The position numbers and the translations under genes were made by a program. DNA of 64,000 bases. Source: Epiperipatus broadwayi. Its lineage: Eukaryota > Onychophora > Udeonychophora > Euonychophora > Peripatidae. Under the pieces are notes generated by a model, which saw only the letters and a list, made by a program, of their open reading frames with translations, was not told where the DNA came from and searched no databases. Of the stretch, positions 36,561 to 50,749 are shown one piece after another; positions within the stretch are counted from its first letter, which is position 1, and every line of letters starts with the position of its first letter. The stretch is taken from NCBI GenBank assembly GCA_028023455.1, contig JAQFVV010012420.1, positions 4,338,001 to 4,402,000 on the forward strand, read 5' to 3'.

Positions 36561-37762
36561 CTGGGTCTAGTTTTACATGATAGATAGGTTCCTCAGAAAA
36601 CATGCGCAAACAAAATCGTGCAAAAATAGACTAACTTACATTGAAAAAGGGGGGATGCGGTCTGTGATTTTTCAAAATTCATGTAAAAGCAAAGCACCAA
36701 TGTAAAATTACTTTAAAATTCACGCAAAAAAAAAAAAAGTAAATATAATATGACTAATAAAAAATTTCAAATTTGAAAAAAATTGATACAAGACAAACTT
36801 TTTTTAACTATAATATTTAATTTTATTCAAAATAATATATTTTTATGCATAATTTACAGTACAATAATTTACATTTTTTTATACATGTTTTAATTATTAT
36901 TGCTATTTGCCCAAAAACACGTTCATTTGCAAACTAGTAAAAAATCAGATTCTCATGTGATGTGATGTGATGTATTTGGCTTCTCCTTAAACGAAGTCAA
37001 GAATATCTCAGCAATTATTCTCACAAGAGGAAATACAACTAGCACCAAGTTCGCTCTCATGTCATGTTAATGGTTTTCTGTTGATGACGATGATGATTTT
37101 ATTAATTGTTTATGAACTTAGACTTATGATAATAAAAAGACATTTATTCACCACTGCTGGGAAAAATTTAATTAAAACTAACAACTAAAAATTAAATTCT
37201 TATTTTTGTCTTTAATTTTCAATTCCGTTTAAAAATCAAATTTCGTTTTACATCACATTAATTTCAAGTCGCCCCGCCCGTAAGTAATTTTTAAATTGTT
37301 AATTACAATTAAAAATCAGATTTTAATTTTTAATTGTGCCCACTGCTATTACTGACCTTTAAAAAATAAACTTGTGGACATTAAATGATTAATAATTGAT
37401 TACGTTCTTTTTTAAAAAGCAAAAACAGAATGTGAATTAAAATGCAAAATTAACACGCACAATGTTTGAACAAATTTACATTATAATCTTGTAAAATTTA
37501 ATGTGTGTATACATAAAATGTGGAAATCATGATTTTAATTTCATTATTACATAAAATCTTACTATTATAAAGCACTGAAAATATTGAAATTACTAAGATG
37601 AAAATAGAATTCCAATAATGTGCTATTACTTTCAATATAACGTAAGTGTGCAAAATTTATTATTTAAAGTAATAGCGCATTATCGGAGGTCGACTTCCGG
37701 TGAAACATGAATCGCATAACTTCAAAATCGTGTTAAATAAGTCCGCGTAAAAAGAGACCCAG
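36561..37762. mobile_element. DNA transposon-like element, ~1.2 kb, no transposase
   Basis: The left end CTGGGTCTAGTTTTACATGA is mirrored at the right end, where the reverse complement reads CTGGGTCTCTTTTTACGCGG. Inner similarity includes cgtgcaaa and aaaatcgtg blocks near both ends. CpG is commoner inside than outside. TA dinucleotides lie close to both ends, compatible with a Tc1/mariner-like or pogo/Tigger-like element, but the exact border and target duplication are not settled. At 36957-37020 it contains a copy of the motif that forms the inverted flanks of the non-LTR relic at 21.24-24.36 kb. Confidence 0.6.
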
Positions 37763-37810
37763 GTATAATGATATTCTTATTCAATATCTATATTTCTTCA
37801 AAGGTATATA

Positions 37811-38007
37811 CATAATCTTGAAATTAAATATTAATAAATACAGTAACATAAATATATATAAAGTACAACTTTAAAAACTTTTATCCACCAATGAATGAGT
37901 TTGACAAAGGCAACAAAGTTAGTCGAAAGCCCTCCTAGGTGGATAAAAGTTTTTAAAGTTGTACTTTATATATATTAATGTATTTATTAATATTTAATTA
38001 CAAGATT

Positions 38008-38008
<1 letters not shown>
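37811..38008. repeat. Inverted repeat with ~40-bp near-perfect inner stem
   Basis: Arms 37811-37889 and 37938-38008 pair. The inner ~40 bp (from tatatataaagtacaacttt outwards to the loop) are nearly perfect, and the outer part is looser. The 48-nt loop includes gtttgacaaaggcaacaaag and tcgaaagccc. It may be a small fold-back element. A CA/TA microsatellite follows at 38009-38038. Confidence 0.8.
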
Positions 38009-38038
<30 letters not shown>

Positions 38039-38039
38039 A

Positions 38040-41000
38040 GTAATAAACATTTGATCTTGTATAATTTATAGGGTAAAACCTAACTTGTCTTCAATACAGA
38101 TCACCATATTTATAATTTAAATTTAAAAATAAACTAAATTGTTAAACTCCAAAAATTAACACTATACATTAAAATTGCAACGACTCTAAGTTGTTTGAAA
38201 TTAATAATATACAAATATGTGAATCTTTTTTTTTTAACTTTTGTATAAATCATTTTCAATTCTTATACACCACATTTTTCAAAAATGCTTCAATTAATTT
38301 ATTTATAAATAAAACAAAAAATGCAACAATATATGATTCTAGCATACACAATGCTTTTTAAGAGCTAAATACTTATTCCAAATTTTCGATTTATTATAAC
38401 CTTGAATAATCAGTAGCATTGCTTATTAAATTCCATTCAGTACTGACTTACTTATATCTCAAGACTAGTTTTTTAGTTTAATGACTTTTGAATCTGAATC
38501 TAACTTTGCTGTTTATCCTGACATTGTTTAAATTAAAGAGATTTCTTATTTTAGGCAAAATACATTGAACTTTGTATCTTGGTGAAATATTTACAGTTTT
38601 TAAATTAATTTTAAATGCCATTTTTCCCAGCAACAATTCTTTATTATAAAAAATTACAATAGATAAATAAAAACATTATAAAAAAAACATGTAATAAATA
38701 ATTAGACAATATTTTAAGTTTGAATAATTTAAGAGTAAAAAAATTATTGATTAAACCTAATATGACTTCAGTGCAGAAAAACATAGTTATGGCTTAAATT
38801 TAAAAATAAACCGAAGTTGTTTAAAATGAGATTAAGAATTAAATTACAAGTAAAACTCAATTGAAGTTGTTATTCTACTGACTAATAATATATATATATT
38901 GTGCCCTTTTCTATAGGTCGGCAATAGTTCATAACAGTCAATTACTAAAAATTTTAAATTTAGAATATGTTCTTTTAATATGGTAATTGTATTAAGTCAA
39001 TTATATTTTTAAAGTACAATTTAAAGCTAAAGAAAATACATGGTATATAAAATTATAGCGAATTATTTCAAAAGTAGTTATGTAAAGTTTAAAATATTGT
39101 TTCATATGGTTGTAAAAGCTGGCCATATTAAATAACACAGCTATAAATAATTAAAAGTATATTTAAAAATTCGATTTTAATAGTTTAAAAACGTATAATT
39201 TAATAAATGCTATGTTTAAATTTGTAATCATATTTAAATAGTCAAAATTAATATAGTATATTTTAAAATAAACTTTATGATGGTGAAAATTATATCTAGT
39301 TCTATATTTTCTAAATTATTCTTCTAAATTTTTTATAATTATTTTATATAATATAATAAGTGTATCAATTTTATAAATCTGGGCAGAGAAATAGATTGAA
39401 AATCGTCTGTCAAAGTTATTGATCATGTGACTTGTATATTACATACGTTCACACACATGCGTGTTTGAATTAATAACAAAGTTTAAAATATTTTAAAAGT
39501 TATATTATAGAATTGGATAGAATTATTGCCTATCATAAAAGCAAATAATAATAAATATTAAGTTAACTGTCGTTATTGCATATTTAAATGATGTAATGTT
39601 TTAAATAGTATCATAAAGACGAATACAGTTATAATAAAAATTAAATATTTTATTTAAATAAAAACAAGATAAATTGAATATTAAAAAAAAATGGAATAGG
39701 TTATTAAAATTATTTTAAAAGTTATTTTAAATGTTTAAATAGTTTTAATAAAATAATAATTTATTTAAAAGTAATATTTTAAATAATATTTTGGGTTCAT
39801 TATGTCATAATTTCTGATTTTGAAATATAATTCTGCTATAAATTGAAAATATGTAAATTTGTTCTCAAGCTAAAGTAAGAATTAACCAATAGGAATAGGT
39901 ATTCTTAAAGACTATAAATATGATTTGCACGGGGTATAGGTGGAGATTAATAATGTATTGAAACAAGAGAAAAGTAAATTTTAGCTATCAAAGAGATAGT
40001 ATTTTTAAATTATTATTTTAGTCAATTTTAGCGCTCTCTCATAATTTATTTGCAAAAACTAAGTAATATTTTAAAAGTAACTTGCAAAAAAAAGAGAGTG
40101 TAAACTAAAAAATATTTTAATAATTTCGTTTAACATGCTTTGTTAAATTTTTTAAAGTTCCTTTATCAGTAGTATTTTATCTAAAAGTTTAACCTAAACT
40201 TTGCAATAAAAATGGATATACTGTGGAATAAAATGGATATAAATTGTAATACTGTAAAAATGTTTGGAATATTTATTGATACAGCTTTATTAATACTTCA
40301 CCGAAGAACTGTTTTGGTACATAAAAAACCACAGCTCGGACATTATACAGAGTCTTAAAAAAATGTATTGAAACGTATTATTTATAAGCCTATCCAAGAT
40401 TTATTTTTTAAATAGTAATAAGACAATTATATATTGCATGAATTATTTTATATAATATTATATCAAAAGGAGTAAAATGTTATATCCTTTCTGAAGGTAA
40501 CATTTTTTTTTTTTAAAGAAATTTATAAAAATACCAAATGAAAGTTTAAATGTATCAAGAAGGAAACATATATAAAAAAGTGAACACATAGTTGAATAAA
40601 AGATGGATCCATGGAAATACAAATTGTACTTAAAAGTTTATCGAATATTTTTAAAGTTAAATTAGATGGATTGATGCATCGGATACGCAGAGAATATTGG
40701 TAGAGAAGATTAAGAAGCTTCACGGGATTAATTAATATTATAATTTAATAATTATCATCTTAAATACTAAAATCAAGGATTATTTTCTATAAATTTTATT
40801 AAATGGATTAATAATTATTTTATTTTAAACTTTAACGCGCTTGGAGAACATTTTTAAAAACTCTAGAGAAAATAATAAACATTTTGGACTTATCAGGAAC
40901 TATCGTCAAGAAAATATGTAATTATAATTTTGATTCCTTTTATTTTGTTAACCTAGTTTAAATCTAAATTTTTTATAAGATTAGGAAAACATAAAAACAT

Positions 41001-44000
41001 TAATTTATTAATATTAAAATTTTATAATATAACAATCTAATAATTTAGCTAAAAATATTTTAATATAAAGTGTATGGGTGTGAATTTTTTTTATATCTGC
41101 AATGCTCAAGTGGATAAAGGAAGCCTACTGAACACGATGACTAGATAAAGGTTATTGGTAATAATAATAATTATTGATAATTTATAATGTATATTTTTTG
41201 TTTTCTTTAGATCATCCATAAATTGGAAGAATGAAGTGTAAAAGTTTATACTTATATGTATCGCATTTCATACAACATTTTAAAAAACATTATGAGATAG
41301 GATTGATTTGAAAATATGCATACGACAATTTTTTTTAATTTTTTTTTATTAGTGATATAATCCAACATAACAAATAATTATGTGATTCTTTTAAAATTTT
41401 CATGTTATTGGATATTCAAATATTGTCTAAGTAGATTGTATATGATTAAACATACAGAGCAATGAAGTAAGCAACTTTTCTTATGGGATAGTAAGATTGT
41501 TTAACTATTAATGAATTTTATTTATTGTTTTGTAAATGCAGATAGTTATTTATCGATGTAAGATGTGGAAAATCTTGAGAAATAATGTTGAGATAGTGGC
41601 TTGGAAGTACTTAGTGAACAGGAAACCAAGATGATGTTTTAAGAAATAGGATGTTATAAGGAATGGAAATAATATTTAGTCTTTATGTGAATATCAGCAT
41701 AGTTAATAAAGCCCTATGACTGATACACATTTTATTTGGACAGTGTTTATATTTCTTTAAATATTTGATGTTCTAATAAAGCTGAAGAAATAGCTTTAAC
41801 ATTGTCCCTGTACTAGAGGATATTAGGCAGGTAAATGTCATACCTCTTCGCACTGTGCCATGATTTTGAGATATGTTAAAAATAATACTCTAGCTTTCTT
41901 CCTTAATCCTATGCATCTGTTTTCGCTATCTTTATTTCATGTAACTGCATCGTTTAGTAAGATATTTTAAAAGAAATGATAAATAATTTAGAACTTAGGT
42001 TATACTATCGTTTTTGTATAAGATTAGTTTATTTGCTTATAAGGAGCAGAATATTATAACTTAAAATTGAAGGTCCAAAGTATCCTAAGGAAAGAAAAGA
42101 ATCATAGAATATATTTTGAATTTTATTTCGGAAATGAAATATAAACTTTTTTAAAATAAAGTATCTAAACAAAGATATTTTCTTTAAAGTGATAATAATT
42201 TAAATGCTTTAGTATTATTTTTTTTAAGAGAAAATAAGTATTGCATATTTTAAAATACAATAGTACAAAGTAAATTATGTAAACAATATGCATAGTATAT
42301 TTTTTGTTTATTGATTAACAGAAATATATTGATGATTACACTTATATCATACTAAAGTGAGGCTTAAAGAAGAATATATTATGATTAATAAACATTGTGT
42401 GATAAATACTAAAATTTAGTACTGAATTTTGGATAATATTTTGTGTAACATCTTTGACTTTGCAAGATGAAATTTTTTTTTAATATTTTAAGAAGTCCAT
42501 ACTCATTATAAAATTTTGTTTTCTATAGAATGTTTTCTAAGTATGAATTTTTTAAAATAATATAGTTTAATAATATTAAGGATAAAATGCTGTTGCTAAT
42601 AAAGTAGATAAATATATTTGTAATAAGTTAACCATAATGAGAAACCAAATAGTAACATTTTTTTAAAACTTTGTCCTAAATCTAAATAAAGATGTAATTG
42701 AAATATAAATTATTATTATTTTTTTTTATAACCCGGTAGATCAAACTGTAAAGTAAAAAGGTTAAGGATATCCACTGTAAATAGTGTAAATAAATTGTTT
42801 ATTTATTTGTTGTTAGTAATAAACTTTGTTAAATTTTGTTATTTCAAAAATTTTGTGTCCGAGTTATTTATTTCTCCACATCGCTGCATGAAATCATGAT
42901 ATATGCATAATAATCGAAACAAATATATAATTTTGCACAAAAAGATAAATAGAGAATTATTTTAAGAATTTTAAATATTTTATTGGTATTCATTATAATT
43001 AAATAATCATAATTTTACATTATTTTATTGGTCATAAATCAGTTATCACAATATTATATTAAATTATATGTTATCAGTTGCCACACATATTTTGTTTGTC
43101 AGATTATTAAAATGCTACCATGTATTTATTATATCATTACATGAATATATAAGATCATATTATATTATTTCATTATTTTATTATGGTAATAAAGTTATAG
43201 TAAAAAGAAAAGATATACAGAATTAGTTAAACAATGAAGAATATTATTACTGTTATTTATTATTATTAGTTTCAGTGTAGTAGATTATGACATAAAATCC
43301 CTTCTCATATTTTACTACCGTATTTTATTAACTTAGAATAAACTTTATGAACCTGAGATTATTTTATTTGAGCTAGATTATTATTAAATAGAAGATTAAG
43401 ATTTAATTATTAGTTTAATCTTAGTGAGTAGAAGTTATTAAAGTCATAAGAATACTATGAGTTTGTTATTTGAAATAGTAATAAAGGGGGGATAGTGTTC
43501 TTATGCCATTGAGATAGTATCCTGTGGGATATTGGCTCAATGTAATCTATTTTGTCACCTGTATTTTCACTTCAAGTCTCATGAAAATATTAAATATTTA
43601 TTTAATTTATTTTTATAAACTGAACCTTATTCGTATTGTAAATTTGAGCTAGTGAAACATTTTAATTTTAATGCTGAATATTTTATTTATTAACTATTAA
43701 CTGAGCTAGAACCCATTTTATTTTATATCATATACTATTCTGAAGTGAGGATGCATGAGGGCAAGGTTAGAATATATATATTTAATTGATTATATTATAT
43801 ATAAATATTTGAATGTTTATGTAAATCATTTTTTGTCCTTACATATTATATATTATCAATTCAAAAAATGCTATCATTATTTACCAAAATCATGCTAGAC
43901 TTGTTAAAGAAAATTTTTTTGCACTTGTAAATTGGAAAAACTTCTATCCATTATTGAAATCTAAAAAACTATTACCATTTCTCTAATTTACTTCCTCCAG

Positions 44001-45425
44001 TTCTTTAAAAAATGAAAAAGATTTTACTTTACACATGTGTATGTATATATATACAACAAAATTTAATTTAGCATTATGTTTTATATTGTACCTCTACATT
44101 AAGATTTATAAATAATTATAATAGTTTAAAATATTTATAAATGAATGAATACATCATTTATTATTAAATGCTTTTATTTCAGTTAAATTCTCTGTTTGTT
44201 TGTACACTATTATAGTTATTTTTATTATTTAAGTTAGAATAAAATTTTCAAATTGAGGTTTAATAGATTTAAATTCAATAGAATTGGTTCAAATTTGATA
44301 TATTAGAAAGAAATATTTGGCAATGCTATATGGCATGGAAATATTTTAGTTAAATGACTAACTTTCTTAAATATAAACCACTGGCTAGAGGCAATTTTCA
44401 TTATTTAGATATCAAATTTCAAAGCCTTTCTTAAAACTTCAATATGTTTTAAGCAATGTGTGCAAAAGGATGGCATATATATTCATGAATATATAGGTGG
44501 TATATATGTATTTGGTTTCATAGTTTATTTCAATTAAAGGATTTGACAGAAGTTAGAATTAAGTTTTAAAATCAGTATTTAATGTATTTAGAAAAAAAAA
44601 TTGGTTCAAATATGAGACATTTCTTAAAAAGTACCAGATATATGATTTGACAATAAAATATTTAAGGGTAATTAATTTCAGAAATACCGAGCAATAGATA
44701 GATGAAATTTCAAATATTTAGATATCAAATTTGAAAGATGTTCAAAACATTTCAATAATTTTTTTAGGAAGAAGTCAAGAAATTAATTAAATCATTACAT
44801 AGTTTTTATAATAAGGGATTGAATTTGAATGCATTAAGATCAGTGGAGTTAATTTAAATGGTAGATTTTTTAAAACTTCGGAATGAAAAGAAATGCAACA
44901 AAAACTTTCACTTTACAGAAGGAAAAAGGCACTTGCAATGATCAGTAAATAATAAAGACATTAATTAAAATAAAAAAAATCATTTGATTACAAATAATGA
45001 TATATTATGAATAATGCATTTGAATAAATAGTCACTTGCAGCAGCTACAACAGTAAATAAAAAATAAACTTTTTAAAATGGAAAAATAATTTATAGGTTT
45101 GAGGCATTCTATATGACAGATTTTCTTCAACTTTAACTATATATATATCATTGACAAAGTATGATAGTACACTTTTTTTTTTATAATGTTTTTATTTCAC
45201 TTTCCAGAACAATTTTTATGTACTAGTGCCTAATATATATACATATATATTACACACATCTAGAAAAATCTGAAACTCTCTTATCTGTAAATCAAGGAAT
45301 ATATCAATATATTTTTATCTTCCAAATCCTTTTAACATTCTTAAAAGTTTTAACTGTAAATTAAATCTTAGCATTGTTTGAATTTCTTATAATCAGCAAA
45401 AATAAGTTAATCGAGTTCATTCCAT
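38040..45425. other. Long AT-rich stretch with no recognised gene
   Basis: No element ends, RNA genes or protein-like ORFs were found. Small less-AT patches occur at 41100-41160 (a tRNA-Ser-like string tgctcaagtggataaagg with no B box), 41590-41870, 42840-42900 and 43485-43570; none could be assigned. It is consistent with intron or intergenic DNA. Confidence 0.5.
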
Positions 45426-46064
45426 TTCCTATATATATAAAAACAATTCAACTGTTGCTAAAAAAAATAAAAGTGAATTTTGATTAAAGCTTTTTTAAAG
45501 TTTTAGTGAATTTTTCTACAGAAGCACTCATTCTGTTCAATACATGGATGCTTTGTCCCTGATATGTATATATAAATTAAGTGCAATGCAAGAGGGAAAT
45601 GCCACACAAAAAAACTGTTGTAAAATAAAATGCAGAAATATCATGAGCAGAAAACATGTGGATGTAAGAAAAAAATCATAGTAAACTAGAAAAAAACACT
45701 TATGTTTGCTTAAGGAGAAACCACAATAGTGCACATTCCTTTCCTATGTATATAAAAACAATTCAACTGTTGCTAAAAAAAAATTGAAAGTGAATTTTTT
45801 AAATTGAATTTTAATTAAAGCTTTTGAAAGTTTAGAGAATTTTTCTACAGAGGCACTCATTCTGTTCAATACATGGATGATTTGTCCCTGATATGTATAT
45901 ATAAATTAAATGCAATGCAAGAGGGAAATGCCACACAAAAAAAACTGTTGTAAAATAAAATGCAGAAATATCATGAGCAGAAAGCTTGTGGATGTAAGAA
46001 AAAAATCATAGTAGACTAGAAAAAAACACTTATGTTTGCTTAAGGAGAAACCACAATAGTGCAA
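45426..46064 (+). repeat. Recent ~315-bp tandem duplication
   Basis: 45426-45733 and 45741-46064 are highly similar head to tail, sharing for example attctgttcaatacatggat and ttgcttaaggagaaaccaca. A few substitutions and a short extra A/T segment near 45790 distinguish them. The ORF at 45537-45734 (minus) is a by-product of the repeat. No transposon hallmark is present, so a local duplication is most likely. Confidence 0.9.
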
Positions 46065-49000
46065 GAAACTGGCAACTGCTTGTCAATATATGACAAAAAA
46101 TGTGAGTACTGAAAACAAATAAGCAGCACTAGGATCAACCAGCACATGCTTGCCAACATATGGTTCAAATGAGAGCATTGGAAACACCTAATCATAAGGT
46201 CATTGGATTGTCTTACAATAGAACAACTGCAATGCTCAAAATTGACTGGAAAAAAAACCTTGTAAAAAGGAGCATTGGAAAAAATACTTAGAATGAGAAA
46301 TTAATCAAGACATATCAAACAAAAGGCACAAATATGAAATAGCAATTTATAGTGAAAGAAAGAGAATTTTGAAAATCATTTTATATTTTTAAACAGCAAA
46401 AGATATTTTTATTTTAAAGTTCTTCAACAAACTTGTAAAATATCATTGGAAATTTCTAGGTAAAAAATAGGAATATAGCTATGTCAAACTTTGATGAACT
46501 ATGCATTAATAAAAGATGTATAAATAATTATAAAGATTAGAAATATTTATAAATGAATAAATAAATCACTTATTTATTTCACTAAGTAAAATTTAAAAAA
46601 ATTCTGCAAGTTGCATTTAGGAAAGAAAATTCTTCATAGAAATAGAAATAAGAAATAACTTGATTAATTTATAAATAAATGAAATAAATAATGATTTTAA
46701 AATTAGGCAAAGATTAATCAACTGTAACTAGGTCGGGAGAACTATTCTGTAAATTAGTTTTGCAATTTTTGAAACTTTTAAATGCACTACTTGTATTTAG
46801 AACTGTTTCCTGCATAACACTTCCAACTTAGTTTCATTTTAGGGAGTTTTTATCTCTTTGACTAATGGCAAATTATTCAGAAGTCAAAATATTTATTGCA
46901 GGATAATGTTGAAATAGAACTGTAGTGAAAGCAGTGAAAAATATTTAGGTGTAAAAATATTTTAAATATCAAAATTATTCACTTTAAAAGATTTTATATA
47001 ACTTTTTATGGATGTGAAAGTTAGATACTAAATAAAAAAGAGTAAAAAGTATCAATTGCAATGCTGGAAAATACTTTTGAAAATATTATGGACAATACAG
47101 CAAAATCAACACATAAAATAGTTAACAGATTAAACATGACTTCTCATTTAAAGCCCAAATATCTTATTTACAAATGCCTTATTTTGGTCATATTAAATTA
47201 TAAACTAATTCATTAAAAAGTGTATAAAGTTCAGAAACGTTAGTGTGAAAGAAGTAGAGGATGATCAATAATAAGATGAAGCTATTCCAGTAAAACAATA
47301 AGGAAAGTGCCTTTGATCTGTATAAAAAGTTAAAACAGGTGATAGACTATTGTGAACAAATGCTATTCATATGATATTCAGAAACCAATGTTGATGATTT
47401 TACTGTATATAATAATAGCAATATCATAATTGTTTGTTACAGTAATAGAGCTGCAAGTTCTGATGTTCAAAATCCATGGATCTTGGCCCAGTTCTGCTAC
47501 TTCGGTTCTCCAACATTTTATGAACTCCCGAGCATAAATTACTAGATTATTTATCAATAAATTTGGATTTATTTAAAATTAATGTACCCCACATTTTTAA
47601 ATGTTAGTACAGTTATGTAATATTTTAAATAAATAAATAATTATTAGTATTAAATTTAGTTGAAAATATAATTTTTGTCCCTTTTTCTACACGCGAGCGC
47701 GTTCACACACACACATATATATTTCTTTATATAAAAGGTTATTTTATTTATAAAAGTTGCCTTTTTTAACATTAAAATTTTCTATAAATCATCTGAAGTA
47801 TGATTACAGTAAATGTTCTCTTAAGCTTTTAAATCCCTTCGATAGATAAAAAAGGCAAGGAGTTAGATAAATTTTATCTTTTTTTTATTTAAGCTAATAC
47901 ATATATATAAACCATTATATGAAAAAAAAAAGAAATTGTCTCCATCTGTACATAAAATTCAACAGAGACAAGAAATAAATCAATTGCAAAGGATGAAACG
48001 TATTTAAATTAACTTTAATCTTGATCACAGTATGGCATATTAAGTTAGATAAGGCTAACAATGAAAAGGACAAAAGTTAAATTATAATAGCGAAATGCAA
48101 TAAAGTTAAAATAACGAGAATATATAATAACAGTAATAATATTATTAATAATAACAACTAAGATATGATCTTTAATAATCGTAAAAGAAGGTGAGGTATA
48201 TAAAATAATAAAAGGAAATCTTACTATTTCAGTTTGATAAAATGAAAATAATTGAACACCTATTTAAATCCGCATTCTCAGTTCTAATTACCATTATCGA
48301 AACGATAGTAAACTATGACAAAATTAGATAAATTAGTTTATATAAAGATGATTTGAGAAAGTGTAAAAAGCTAAATAAATAACTAACCATTGCAAGTTCC
48401 TTCTGTATACTTTGTAAGTTCACAATATATATATGTATTATAGTTTTTGTCTTAAGACAAATTGGAGCACCATTGCAACAGAATACTATAACCAAATGAC
48501 ACATTTAATTATCAATAGGGGTCTTTTGTCATTAAATTGATTTATTCTAACATCTGAAATTTAAAATTACATTACAAAATAAAGAAGCTCCATGTATTAT
48601 TAAAATACATTTATTAAATATATATTCATTTTTATATGCATTTTAACAAACATTACCCATGTTAAATTTTACTTATAGTTCAAATATTAAAATAATCTGT
48701 TCATTAAAAAAATCTGTAGTTTTTCTCTTTATATATATATACATATATTATAACTACAAATATAGCGTTACCAAGAGTTACCAAAATGGCGATTATATCT
48801 AAGACCTGATAAAACATGTTGCTAAATTATAAAAATCGCGGCCAAAGTTAAAATCAAGTAAAACCATTCATTAAAGAATTTAGATTATCAATCCCACATT
48901 GCACAGATATATAATTTATGGTTGAATCCCTAGTAATAAAATAAATTGTTCATAACATAGCGATAATTTTGAAGAATTGTCGTCAGTTTAAAATACATGT

Positions 49001-49556
49001 AGACAAACTTCCACCTCCTCAAAACATTTAAATGTGCATGTATATATTTGTTTATATGTATAACTGTGATATAAAACTGTTTTCCAGAAAGTAAGAATAT
49101 ATTTAAGAAAAGCCATAGAGATAATAAATAAGCACATAAAATACAAGAACAGTTAATTTAGAAATTTTAATCTTGTTGATTTTACTAAAATTAGTAATAA
49201 TTTATCATTCAGTGTAAAAGTACTTATAAATAAGTGTATATTTGTTGTGATAGTAATTTTATTTGAAATAATTCTTTTATATAAATTGTATAATAAATAT
49301 GGCTGATTTACTGCAAAAAAAAACCAAACAAACAAGAAGAGTAACATCATTGGAAAACTGTTGCTAGGCCGACCTAGTAAAATTTTCATGTCCTAAGTAC
49401 AAATGAATAAAAAAGGAGTTTGAATTCACATTACTTTTTCATCATGTGCTCAGCCCTACATAAACAAGTTTCCACAAAGTGAATTGCTTCTTTTCTCTTG
49501 TTCTTTCACTTGAAAGAACTTAATTTTGTCATTTTAATTTTTTATTATGCTGTTTT
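46065..49556. other. AT-rich stretch
   Basis: 46075-46200 shows weak repeated phrases (gcaactgcttgtcaatatat / gcacatgcttgccaacatat). A CpG-dense patch cacgcgagcgcg is at 47690-47701, beside CA/TA repeats. The rest holds no recognisable feature; ORFs at 48313-48504 and 49153-49389 look random. Confidence 0.5.
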
Positions 49557-49558
49557 AG

Positions 49559-49647
49559 AAGCCACAAACGAGGCTGACAAGACAACATTGAATGTCGCCT
49601 TCAAGGATGAATATGGACTTATTGATCCTCATCATTTCAGGAGCTGA
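49559..49647 (+). CDS. Candidate terminal coding exon of a host gene
   Basis: A T-rich tract and acceptor (tttattatgctgttttag, AG at 49557-49558) is followed by 2 nt and 28 open codons ending in TGA at 49645-49647. The peptide begins ATNEADKTTLNVAFKDEYGL and ends IDPHHFRS. It is much richer in G/C and in ordinary codons (GCC, GAG, GTC, AAG) than the DNA around it, with two CpGs, as expected under coding constraint. The other two forward frames are closed. I do not recognise the protein. If real, the upstream AT-rich DNA may be intronic, but no partner exon was found. A chance ORF or processed fragment remains possible. Confidence 0.4.
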
Positions 49648-49649
49648 TA

Positions 49650-50650
49650 AAAATTAAAAAAAAGAAATTTTACCAATTGGAATTTTTATAAAACTATGGA
49701 ATTATTTAAATTTATAATCGAGTGTTTCAATCTTTTAAAACTACAGAATGATTAACCTGCTATGCTTAATTGGACTGGATTTTATTGTATTTATTAGTTT
49801 TCTTCAAAATCACTATTCAAACTCACCTGATGAATTGTTAATATAATATAATAATTGTAATAGTGAGAAAATCGTCAGTGTTTGTAACAAAACCACCATG
49901 CCATGAATGGATTTAGATTAATAATATTGTTTTTTCACTTCACCTCAACTAGGAGACAAATTCTTTAAAATGGATAACAAAATTGTTTTGATGTTTGCTA
50001 TAACATGAATCTCAAAGATTTAAAATATAATAATCAAGCTTAACTGAAGGAATTTATTAATATGAAATCTGTGAGAAAGAGTAAAAATGTGTGCATTGAC
50101 ATGGATTAAACTCTTCATAAACATTTGTGTGTGATAATCATTATATGTATGGTTTGCTGTTATTAAATATTTTTTTATAGTATATAATAAAATTTGCTTC
50201 CACCATAAGAAGATCAAATAATGTTTCTATATTCGAACTAGTGTGATAGTGAATATATGATTCTAAATATAGGTTGTTCTTTTAATATCATAGCTTTTAG
50301 ATAATAATATTTTGAGTTGTCCTATTGGCTATGAGATTCTCATATTTTATATGCCTCATATTTTATTAATATATATTTTATGGCATTTTAGTACATAAAA
50401 ATTTATAGGAAATAATAAATGATATTCTGTTTATATATTTAAAGTGTTCTTATAATAATACTACATTTAATAGTTGATAATTATTCCATGGCTAGAGGTA
50501 GAATAAAATGTTTAATTTGAGACCTTAATATTATATAACTGGGCCATGTGAATATTGTACTTATTTAGTGAAAGATAAATGTCTCCTAAATAAAAAATGA
50601 ATAATATGATACAATTATAACGGTTTGTTATGAGTATGAGAAATATTGTG
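49650..50650. other. AT-rich stretch downstream of the candidate exon
   Basis: It would be 3' UTR and flanking DNA if the exon is real. There is no clear poly(A) signal to single out and no other feature. Confidence 0.4.
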
Positions 50651-50653
50651 GTT

Positions 50654-50749
50654 TTATAAAACATGGATGTCAAAGTGTTACTGGGAAATGAACCTGGGCC
50701 AGCTGCTTGGAAGGCAGCTATGCTAACCATTAGGCCACCAATGCTTGAC
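50654..50749 (-). mobile_element. tRNA-Gly-derived SINE, best-preserved copy
   Basis: Minus strand: GTCAAGCATTGGTGGCCTAA, then TGGTTAGCATAGCTGCCTTC (A box and anticodon-stem region with TTCC as in tRNA-Gly(UCC)), then CCCAGGTTCATTTCCC (B box with decay), ending ACTTTGACATCCATG. It shares head and tail with the copies at 26215 and 32837. No clear target duplication was seen. Confidence 0.85.

Noticed and set aside
37890-37937. Hairpin loop with tttgacaaagg ... tcgaaagcc as a possible ribozyme core
   Set aside because: The first box lacks the required CUGANGA bases and no cleavage triplet is in register; kept only as a hairpin.
41097-41160. tRNA-Ser-like gene
   Set aside because: Only an A-box-like string is present; no B box and no cloverleaf.
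47690-47712. CpG cluster as a promoter CpG island
   Set aside because: It is about 12 bp next to a CA/TA microsatellite, far too short for an island.
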